DNA from: Dehalococcoidales bacterium
Lineage (GTDB): Bacteria; Chloroflexota; Dehalococcoidia; Dehalococcoidales; UBA2162
Assembly: GCA_030690265.1 (NCBI GenBank)
Contig: JAUYHA010000103.1
Span: 1-56,144 of the forward strand
Reading direction: 5' to 3'
DNA: 56,144 nucleotides
How positions within the stretch are numbered: the first letter of the stretch is position 1; every line of letters starts with the position of its first letter. The position numbers and the translations under genes are program-made. Shown here piece by piece: positions 49,543-56,144 of this stretch. The notes below the pieces were generated by a model. That model had not been told where the DNA came from, made no database searches, and saw only the letters and a program-made list of their open reading frames with translations.

Positions 49543-51741
49543 GTGCTGAAATCTCAAACTTTTGAATGTGAAATCGGAGGTAGAAAACTTGTCATAGAGG
49601 TGGGGAAGCTTGCCGGGCAGGCGAGCGCCGCCGCCACTGTCCGCTACGGAGATAGTGTGGTTCTGGTTACCCTCGGCCTCAGTGAGAAACCCCGGGAGGG
49701 AGTTGATTTTCTGCCTCTGACAGTTGATTATGAAGAAAGGCTGTATGCTGTAGGGAAAATTCCCGGCGGCTTTATCCGGAGGGAAGGTCGTCCCAGTCAG
49801 GAGGCAATCTTAGCCTGCCGGCTAACAGACCGCCCGATACGTCCCCTCTTACCCAAGGAATGGCGCCGTGATATTCAACTGGTAATTACCGTACTTTCTG
49901 CCGACCAGGAGAATGACCCGGATATTCTGGCAGTTATCGGCGGGTCGGCAGTGCTTTCGATGTCAGAAGTTCCTTTTGCCGGCCCGATAGGTGCTGTCCG
50001 TATCGGCTATATCGATGGTGAGCTGGTTTTACAGCCGACGTTAGCCCAGATGGAAAGCAGCCAGTTTGACCTGGTAGTTGCCAGCAGTCAGAAAGAAATT
50101 GTCATGCTGGAGGCGGGAGCCAAAGAGGTTTCCGAAGATATTATCATCAAGGCAGTCCAGTTTGGTCACGAGGCAAACCAGGCTATTATCAACCTGCAGC
50201 AGCAACTCCGGCAGGTTTACGGTAAACCCAAAATAGAAGTCCCCCGGAGTGAAGAAACCGGGGAGGATGCCATCTCGCCAATCATCGAAGGGAGACTCGC
50301 TCAGGCTTTAAGCAACCCGGACAAAGGGGAGCGTGAACAGTCTCTCTCCGAGCTAAAGAAAGAAGTTATTGAGCGGCTGGGAGAGTCATTCTCTGAGAAA
50401 GAGTTACTTACCGCTTTTGATAAAAAAGCTAAAGCTGAACTCAGAGCTGGTCTTCTGGAGAGAGGACAGCGCCTCGGTGGCCGCGGCTTGACCGAGATTC
50501 GCCCCATTAGCTGTGAGGTTGGGCTCTTACCCCGCACCCACGGTTCAGCCATGTTTACTCGTGGAGCAACACAGGTGTTGACCATCACTACTCTTGGTTC
50601 GACCAGAAAAGAGCAACAGCTTGACGGATTGGGTATTGAGGAGACCAAACGCTTTATTCATCACTACAATATGCCTCCCTTCTCTTCTGGCGAGACGGGG
50701 CGCATTGGTACCCCCGGCCGCCGTGAAATTGGGCATGGTGCTCTGGTAGAACGCTCTCTACTGCCGGTATTACCCAGGGATGAGGAATTCGCTTATACCA
50801 TTCGTCTTGTCTCTGAAGTGCTTAGTTCCAGCGGCAGCACTTCTATGGCCAGTGTTTGTGCCGGTAGCCTCTCTCTGATGGATGCCGGGATACCGGTAAG
50901 GAAAGCTGTAGCCGGCGTGGCTATGGGTCTGGTCACCGATGGCGAAGGTAATTTTGCCATTCTGACCGATATTGAAGGTATGGAAGATTTTTATGGCGAC
51001 ATGGATTTCAAGGTGGCTGGTACTGCGGATGGTATTACCGGCGTACAAATGGATACCAAGCTCAAAGGTCTGACTCCGGAAATCATTGAAAAGACCTTGA
51101 TGCAAGCCAGGGATGGCCGTCTCTTTATTCTGGACGTGATGAATCAAACCATCAGTTCCAGCCGTTCGGCTCTTAGCCCCTACGCACCAAGAATGCATAA
51201 GATAACAGTGCCTCCTGATAAAATCGGCGCCGTAATTGGTTCCGGAGGTAAAACAATTCGGTCTATAATTAGTGAGACCAAGACAACCATTGATGTTGAG
51301 GATGATGGCACGGTAACTATCGGCTCGCCTGATGAGGCGGCTGCCATGAAAGCAATTCTGATTATTGAAAGTTTAACTAAAGAAGTGGAGGTCGGTGAAA
51401 TCTATACCGGAAAAGTAACCCGCCTCCTAAACTTCGGAGCTATGGTGGAATTCCTGCCCGGTAAAGAAGGGCTGGTTCATATCAGTGAGCTGGCTGACTA
51501 TCGGGTAGCATCTGTCGAGGATATTGTTAAAGTGGGCGATGAAATTACGGTCAAAGTGGTTGATATCGATAATCTTGGACGGGTAAACCTGTCAAGGCGG
51601 GCCGTGCTTGAGCCAGCGGCTCAAATCCCGGGTAGCCAGGCAAAGGATTCTTCAACTGCGACTAACCGTCCTCCCAGCAGGCAGCGGGAGGCTTATCCTC
51701 CACGGCGTCCCGGTGCTCCCCGGCCAAGACAGCGTTATTAA
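49543..51741 (+). CDS. pnp: Polyribonucleotide nucleotidyltransferase
   Basis: A 732-residue phosphorolytic exoribonuclease with two RNase PH-like domains (LVTLGLSEKPREGVDFLPLTVDYEER; GAMFTRGATQVLTITTLG with FIHHYNMPPFSSGE), an intermediate helical domain, a KH domain (VPPDKIGAVIGSGGKTIRSIISE) and an S1 domain (GEIYTGKVTRLLNFGAMVEFLPGKEGLVHISEL). GTG 49543 follows rpsO by 22 bases. The Pro- and Arg-rich tail (about 700-732) lies beyond S1. It degrades and tails RNA. Confidence 0.97.
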   Translation: MLKSQTFECEIGGRKLVIEVGKLAGQASAAATVRYGDSVVLVTLGLSEKPREGVDFLPLTVDYEERLYAVGKIPGGFIRREGRPSQEAILACRLTDRPIRPLLPKEWRRDIQLVITVLSADQENDPDILAVIGGSAVLSMSEVPFAGPIGAVRIGYIDGELVLQPTLAQMESSQFDLVVASSQKEIVMLEAGAKEVSEDIIIKAVQFGHEANQAIINLQQQLRQVYGKPKIEVPRSEETGEDAISPIIEGRLAQALSNPDKGEREQSLSELKKEVIERLGESFSEKELLTAFDKKAKAELRAGLLERGQRLGGRGLTEIRPISCEVGLLPRTHGSAMFTRGATQVLTITTLGSTRKEQQLDGLGIEETKRFIHHYNMPPFSSGETGRIGTPGRREIGHGALVERSLLPVLPRDEEFAYTIRLVSEVLSSSGSTSMASVCAGSLSLMDAGIPVRKAVAGVAMGLVTDGEGNFAILTDIEGMEDFYGDMDFKVAGTADGITGVQMDTKLKGLTPEIIEKTLMQARDGRLFILDVMNQTISSSRSALSPYAPRMHKITVPPDKIGAVIGSGGKTIRSIISETKTTIDVEDDGTVTIGSPDEAAAMKAILIIESLTKEVEVGEIYTGKVTRLLNFGAMVEFLPGKEGLVHISELADYRVASVEDIVKVGDEITVKVVDIDNLGRVNLSRRAVLEPAAQIPGSQAKDSSTATNRPPSRQREAYPPRRPGAPRPRQRY

Positions 51742-51751
51742 GGCTAGAGTA

Positions 51752-52552
51752 ATGTCACCAATAAGAGTAGTTGTTCACGGAGCGCTGGGTAAAGTGGGGC
51801 AGGAGGTGGTCAAAGCCACGTGTCAGGAGCCGGAAACAGAGCTAATCGGTGCCATTGACCTCAAGGCTTCTGAGGCTTTTCTTCCCCTGCCTGATGGCTC
51901 GGGTAAAGTCCCTCTTTCCGGCGATTTGAGCATTCTCAATGATTGCTCCGCCGATGTAATGGTGGATTTTAGTATTGCTCAGGCCGCAATGCCGGCGGCG
52001 CGCTTAGCCGCCCAAAAGGGTATTAACCTGGTAATAGGCACCACCGGATTAACCGCGGATGACATTGCTGAGATTGAGCAGTTAGCCGCGGTTCACCGGA
52101 TTGGGGCAGTGGTTGCCCCGAACTTTGCCCTGGGGGCAGTCTTGATGATGCACCTTGCCAAAGTAGCTGCCAGATATATGGACTATGCGGAAATTATCGA
52201 GCTACACCATCACCTGAAAGCCGATTCGCCTTCAGGGACCGCCCTGGCGACAGCTAAAGCGATGGCCGAAGCCAGAGATAAACCATTTTCTGGACCTCCG
52301 GAAGCGGCTAAGCCATCAGACAGCCGGGGAATGGGAGTTGAAGGGGTTGCCATTCACAGCGTGCGCTTGCCCGGTCTGATGGCTCATCAGGAGGTAATCC
52401 TGGGTGCTGCGGGGCAGATATTGAGTATCCGGCACGATACTATCAGCCGTGAGTGTTATATGCCGGGCGTGATACTGGCTGTCAAGGAAGTAGTTAAACG
52501 CCAGGGACTTATCTATGGCCTGGAGAAACTGCTTAATTTATCGGGGGAGTGA
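51752..52552 (+). CDS. dapB: 4-Hydroxy-tetrahydrodipicolinate reductase
   Basis: A 266-residue reductase of lysine/diaminopimelate synthesis. It has RVVVHGALGKVGQEVV (dinucleotide), VMVDFSIAQAAMPA, IGTTGLTADDIAEIE, APNFALGAVLMM, the catalytic ELHHHLKADSPSGTA, and RLPGLMAHQEVILG. ATG 51752 follows pnp by ten bases; the frame open further upstream would run through pnp and is not used. Confidence 0.95.
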   Translation: MSPIRVVVHGALGKVGQEVVKATCQEPETELIGAIDLKASEAFLPLPDGSGKVPLSGDLSILNDCSADVMVDFSIAQAAMPAARLAAQKGINLVIGTTGLTADDIAEIEQLAAVHRIGAVVAPNFALGAVLMMHLAKVAARYMDYAEIIELHHHLKADSPSGTALATAKAMAEARDKPFSGPPEAAKPSDSRGMGVEGVAIHSVRLPGLMAHQEVILGAAGQILSIRHDTISRECYMPGVILAVKEVVKRQGLIYGLEKLLNLSGE

Positions 52553-53628
52553 TGAAAGGATATAAAGTAGCTATTGTTGGTGCTACAGGGCTTGTCGGCC
52601 AGGAGTTCATCAAAGTCCTGGAGCAGCGCAATTTCCCTATGGAGTCGATAGCCCTCTTTGCTTCCGACCGTTCGGTAGGCAAGAAGATGTTTGTCTCACA
52701 TCAGGAGATTGAAGTCAGAGAGACCACCCCGGGCTCTTTCGCTGGAATAGATATTGCCCTTTTTTCAGCTGGTGCTGAAGTAAGCCGCTACTTTTCACCT
52801 ATCGCCGCCAGAGCCGGGGCGGTAGTTATTGATAATAGTGCCGCTTTCCGGATGGAAGCCATGGTGCCGCTGGTAGTACCCGAAGTCAACCCCGAAGATA
52901 TTGAGTGGCACCGGGGGATTATAGCCAATCCGAATTGCTCGACCATTCAGATGGTAACGGCTCTGTACCCGTTGCACAAGGTTAACCCCATCAAGCGGAT
53001 TATCGTCGATACCTACCAGTCGGTTTCAGGCACCGGCTCAGTAGCGATAGAGGAACTGGCTACACAGGCCAGGCAGGTAGCAAAGGGTGAGAGCACCGTT
53101 CCCCATGTTTACCCTCACCAGATAGCTTTCAATATACTACCTGAGATAGATGTTTTTTTGGATAACGGTTACACTAAAGAAGAGTGGAAAATGGTTGAGG
53201 AAACAAGGAAGATAATGCACACTGGTGATATGGCTGTTTCCGCTACCTGTGCCCGGGTCCCGGTGTTTATCGGACATAGCGAGGCGGTTCATATAGAGTT
53301 TTCTCAATTCATATCTCCTGACGAGGCAAGGCGCATTCTGGCTCAGTCTCCGGGGGTTAAAGTGCTGGATGACCCGGTGGTCAGTCTCTATCCTCAGGCG
53401 TGGTCAGCAGCCGGCAGCGATGAAGTTTTTGTTGGCCGTATTCGCCAGGATGCTTCCCATCCCCGGGGTTTAGCAATGTGGATTGTAGCTGACAACCTGC
53501 GTAAGGGAGCGGCTCTAAATGCCGTCCAGATTGCCGAAGAAATGATTAACAGAGGCTGGTTACATTCAAAAGAGAGGGCAAATGAAGAGGTTAGGACGAC
53601 TACTGACCGCGATGGTCACCCCCTTTGA
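52552..53628 (+). CDS. asd: Aspartate-semialdehyde dehydrogenase
   Basis: A 358-residue enzyme making aspartate semialdehyde, the branch point to lysine and homoserine. It has VAIVGATGLVGQEF, ALFSAGAEVSRYFSP, VIDNSAAFR, the catalytic Cys in IIANPNCSTIQMV, QSVSGTGSVAIEEL, and the His region RVPVFIGHSEAVHIEF. The dapB stop and the ATG share bases (TGATG). Its last 47 bases overlap dapA. Confidence 0.96.
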   Translation: MKGYKVAIVGATGLVGQEFIKVLEQRNFPMESIALFASDRSVGKKMFVSHQEIEVRETTPGSFAGIDIALFSAGAEVSRYFSPIAARAGAVVIDNSAAFRMEAMVPLVVPEVNPEDIEWHRGIIANPNCSTIQMVTALYPLHKVNPIKRIIVDTYQSVSGTGSVAIEELATQARQVAKGESTVPHVYPHQIAFNILPEIDVFLDNGYTKEEWKMVEETRKIMHTGDMAVSATCARVPVFIGHSEAVHIEFSQFISPDEARRILAQSPGVKVLDDPVVSLYPQAWSAAGSDEVFVGRIRQDASHPRGLAMWIVADNLRKGAALNAVQIAEEMINRGWLHSKERANEEVRTTTDRDGHPL

Positions 53629-54472
53629 TGCTGGAGGGGCAGTTGATTATGAACGGGCAAAGAATTTAGCCCTGGCTCTGCTTGACTCAGGGAGTGAAGG
53701 AGTGGTGGTGGTAGGCACGACCGGGGAATCACCTACCCTTACCCGTGAGGAGGAACTGCATCTCTTCAAAGAGATAAAATCAGCCGTCGGTGAACGGGGG
53801 TCGGTGATAGCCGGCACGGGGAGCAACAGCACCGCTGAAGCCCTGGAGGCAACCAGGGAAGCTGAGCGAATCGGAGTTGATGCCTGCCTGCTGGTAGTGC
53901 CCTACTACAATAAACCTACCCAGGAAGGCTTATACCAGCACTTCAAAACTATTGCCCAGAGCACCAGTTTGCCCTGTATTCTCTATAATGTGCCTTCTCG
54001 CACGGTTACCAGCCTTTCGGCTGAGACCGTGCTTCGCTTAAGCCAGGTAGACAACATTATTGGCATCAAAGAAGCCAGCGGTAATCTGGAGCAAATTGCC
54101 CGGATAATCAGCCAGGCCGGAGAAGATTTTACCGTCTGGAGTGGTAATGATAGCGATACCCTGCCCATACTGGCTTTAGGCGGCTACGGTGTAATCAGCG
54201 TTGCCTCTCACCTGGTTGGCAAGCAAATCAGCCAGATGATTGATAGTTTCGTTAGCGGCAAGACAGACAAAGCCGCTGAAATACACTGTCACCTGTTACC
54301 TCTGGTTAACGCCCTTTTTATTCTCTCCAACCCTATCCCGGTGAAATATGCTCTTAACCAGGTGGGCTTCCGTGTCGGAAAACCGCGCCTGCCCCTCACC
54401 GAGCCTGATGAAAAATCAGCCGCCGTTATCAGGGAAACTTTAGGCAAATACCAGATTGATTTGCCGGTATAA
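53582..54472 (+). CDS. dapA: 4-Hydroxy-tetrahydrodipicolinate synthase
   Basis: A 296-residue TIM-barrel aldolase that condenses pyruvate and aspartate semialdehyde. It has GRLLTAMVTPFDAGGAVDYE, VVVGTTGESPTLTREEE, the active Tyr in PYYNKPTQEGLYQHF, ILYNVPSRTV and the Schiff-base Lys in IGIKEASGN. ATG 53582 with GAGAGGG in front overlaps asd by 47 bases in another frame. With dapB, asd and hom it forms the aspartate-family core. Confidence 0.97.
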   Translation: MKRLGRLLTAMVTPFDAGGAVDYERAKNLALALLDSGSEGVVVVGTTGESPTLTREEELHLFKEIKSAVGERGSVIAGTGSNSTAEALEATREAERIGVDACLLVVPYYNKPTQEGLYQHFKTIAQSTSLPCILYNVPSRTVTSLSAETVLRLSQVDNIIGIKEASGNLEQIARIISQAGEDFTVWSGNDSDTLPILALGGYGVISVASHLVGKQISQMIDSFVSGKTDKAAEIHCHLLPLVNALFILSNPIPVKYALNQVGFRVGKPRLPLTEPDEKSAAVIRETLGKYQIDLPV

Positions 54473-54484
54473 GTTATTAAGTAA

Positions 54485-54710
54485 CCTATCCCCTTCAGGG
54501 AGAACTCGTTCCGATTATCGTCAGAGTGAACCCTATCAGGGTGAACCCCTGACCCCCGTTCGGCTGAGCTCAGTTCTGGTGACATCACTGGAACCATCAC
54601 TGGAACCATCACTGGAACCACGGCGAAGCCTTCCCTTATCATCAAGGGAAGGGGAAAATAAGGAAAGAGGGGCTTCGCCCCTCTAAACACTCCGTTCGAA
54701 TCCAACTTGC
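54485..54710. repeat. Composite repeat with inverted 12-bp tandem units
   Basis: AGTTCTGGTGAC (54572-54583) once, then ATCACTGGAACC three times (54584-54595, 54596-54607, 54608-54619): the reverse complements of the tandem units at 101-148, with a different copy number. Before them are GAACTCGTTCCGA and GTCAGAGTGAACC words; after them TTCCCTTATCATCAAGGGAA and GAGGGGCTTCGCCCCTC hairpins. No gene in the gap. Confidence 0.75.
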
Positions 54711-54751
54711 TCTAGCAATTCTGAAGATAAAAAGCCCCTGATTAGTATGAT

Positions 54752-56005
54752 TTAAACGGAATTGGACAGGAAAACCGGCTCTTTCGCCTTAAGAATCAGT
54801 TTTTCTACTTGTCTGTGGCAATTCTCGTGTAATAGCACAGATTTATCCAAATCAGCTGTTCTCCCTCCTTCGGAATGGGCTATGACATGGTGACCCGTAC
54901 CTAGTCTGAAGATCATTTTCCTGCCGCAGTATCCGCATAAGCCTTTTTGCCGAAAATATAGATCCCTCTTCTGCGCAACATCAAAAAGTCTTTGAGAGTC
55001 TTTTATTATTATGGTATTTAGCCTGTCGTATTCGAGTAGCATGATTTCCAGTCTTTTCTTCAGCGATTCTGAGGTAGTCATAACCTTTGATTCAAGTTTA
55101 TAGTTCTTATATGTGTCAAATATCCTCTTTTTCATACCAAGTGGAGGTTTGGTATCGTATATTGAAAATAGATGAAGGTTCTTCAAGAATTCTACCGCGA
55201 ATTCCGCAAATTCGTTAATTAAATTAGCATTATTAGCTTTATATTTTCTTAAGTAAGAAGCTAACAAATAAAAGGAAATAAACTCACGAGAGTCAAAACC
55301 TGTCAATATAATATTTAAACTACTGGTTAGGAAATCAAGATTTGCTTTGAAGGTTTGTATCTTATTTTGTGAGATGTTTTTTTCGTATTTCCTGACTATG
55401 CTTTTCATAGAAGTGAGATCAAGACTTGGGAATATCTTATTTTTAAAGTCTCCTTCAAGTTCCAATGCTAACATTTCAGATGAAAGTTGACGCCATCGAA
55501 ATCTTTTTTCCTTTCCGAGGAAAGTAAAAATGGGATGATTTTCCCTTGTTTCGCGAAACGTATCTTTGAATTTACCACGATAAGCGTTTAATTTTTCAGC
55601 TTTATTTAGTGGCGTTCCTTCCTGCAGTCTTAAAAACGTTTGGATGATGTCTTCTTCTTTGTTATCAGGGTCTTGGCTCTTTAATCTTATGTAGTATATA
55701 CAGTAAGCATCTAGAAGAGCTTTTTCTTGCTTATCTAAACCACTGTATGGGGTCATGTTTGAGTTCATAAGATCAAGAGTACCATTAATGTACTGACATA
55801 TAGTTAGTAAACGTTGCTGACCATCGAGTATTTCAAATCGGCCATTATCGTTTAAATAGAGTACGATTACTCCAATTGAATATCTGTTATTTATGGACTC
55901 AATTAATTCTACCTTTTGAATTGGTGTCCAGATGTCTCCGCGTTGATAGTCAGTATTAATGAATATTTTATTGTTCGCAAACAAATCTGAAAGTTCAGCA
56001 ATCAT
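54752..56005 (-). CDS. DUF262 protein with C-terminal HNH nuclease domain
   Basis: A 417-residue protein. The N-terminal DUF262 domain shows INTDYQRGDIWTPIQKVELIESI and FEILDGQQRLLTI, the ParB/Srx-like NTP-binding motifs of GmrS-type proteins. A helical middle part follows. The C-terminus is an HNH fold: GLCGYCGRKMIFRLGTGHHVIAHSEGGRTADLDKSVLLHENCHRQ, with two Cys and His ligands plus the catalytic H and N. Such proteins often act in restriction of modified DNA. The ATG lies four bases after the transposase stop, so the natural N-terminus may have been lost. AT content is much higher than in neighbours, a sign of transfer. Confidence 0.85.
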   Translation of the reverse strand: MIAELSDLFANNKIFINTDYQRGDIWTPIQKVELIESINNRYSIGVIVLYLNDNGRFEILDGQQRLLTICQYINGTLDLMNSNMTPYSGLDKQEKALLDAYCIYYIRLKSQDPDNKEEDIIQTFLRLQEGTPLNKAEKLNAYRGKFKDTFRETRENHPIFTFLGKEKRFRWRQLSSEMLALELEGDFKNKIFPSLDLTSMKSIVRKYEKNISQNKIQTFKANLDFLTSSLNIILTGFDSREFISFYLLASYLRKYKANNANLINEFAEFAVEFLKNLHLFSIYDTKPPLGMKKRIFDTYKNYKLESKVMTTSESLKKRLEIMLLEYDRLNTIIIKDSQRLFDVAQKRDLYFRQKGLCGYCGRKMIFRLGTGHHVIAHSEGGRTADLDKSVLLHENCHRQVEKLILKAKEPVFLSNSV

Positions 56006-56009
56006 GACC

Positions 56010-56144
56010 TTACCCCAGTCTTAGTGCCATCTGCATCTTAGCGTTTCCGTCTAGTGCCATGAATTCCTGGGGTGCCAGTCCACCCAACGCGCTATGAGGC
56101 CTGACGGTATTATAATCCTTTCTCCAGTCTTCTATCACCTCCCT
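56010..56144 (-). mobile_element. IS3-type transposase, 3' end (partial)
   Basis: The last 44 codons of an integrase-core transposase read in from the window edge: EVIEDWRKDYNTVRPHSALGG and LAPQEFMAL, the C-terminal signature of IS3-family OrfB, ending with TAA at 56012-56010. The rest of the element, its OrfA and its left end lie beyond 56144. No clear right-end inverted repeat is visible between the stop and the DUF262 gene. Confidence 0.85.

Overview
The window looks like chromosomal DNA from a member of the Dehalococcoidia or a close relative in the Chloroflexota, probably an uncultured anaerobe. This is an inference from gene content: a two-subunit oxygen-sensitive fumarase, an HgdC-type activase with two DUF2229-type partners, a LUD/CCG iron-sulfur pair, DUF2851 and DUF502 proteins, an rpsO-pnp-dapB-asd-dapA run, and many short palindromic repeats between genes. 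No 16S rRNA gene is present to settle taxonomy.

Layout. 1-6.0 kb: a lone small-molecule kinase-like gene, a sensor kinase and receiver pair, an MFS transporter, then rsmD-coaD-ferredoxin behind a good sigma70-type promoter. 6.3-18.3 kb, almost all minus strand: proC-yggT, an MMPL exporter, a MacA-like lipoprotein adaptor with its ABC ATPase and FtsX-type permease, CvpA, a membrane protein of unknown role, YkvA, leuS and a DUF502 protein. 18.6-27.5 kb, mostly plus strand: RNase P RNA (rnpB), an unknown Cys-rich-start protein, a lipoprotein S41 protease, an XRE regulator with three copies of one palindromic operator, DUF2851, a CorC-type protein, a DUF2344 protein and tilS; tsaD lies on the minus strand.

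27.5-34.7 kb is one tightly packed minus-strand operon of nine genes: acpS, an M20 amidohydrolase, two DUF2229 proteins, an HgdC-like activase, plsX, thioredoxin, a small thioredoxin-like protein and trxB. It joins lipid synthesis, an iron-sulfur radical-type activation module and thiol redox. 35.2-41.4 kb holds a DUF72 protein, fumarase alpha and beta, a phage-associated P63C protein with a perfect consensus promoter, and LutB-like and LutA-like proteins. 41.7-44.9 kb holds a large Ig-repeat surface protein and homoserine dehydrogenase.

45.0-47.0 kb is an orphan phage packaging cassette: a terminase large subunit, a small-subunit-like protein and a 51-residue gene, with no capsid or portal nearby. 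47.2-54.5 kb holds a zinc-ribbon coiled-coil protein, a second MFS transporter and the rpsO-pnp-dapB-asd-dapA operon; with hom this covers aspartate semialdehyde metabolism towards lysine and threonine. The right edge holds a DUF262-HNH nuclease-type gene directly next to the 3' end of an IS3-type transposase that runs out of the window.

Intergenic space is filled with short palindromic and nested repeats, including one family with 12-bp tandem units found in opposite orientation at the two ends of the window. No tRNA, 16S/23S/5S rRNA or CRISPR array was seen.
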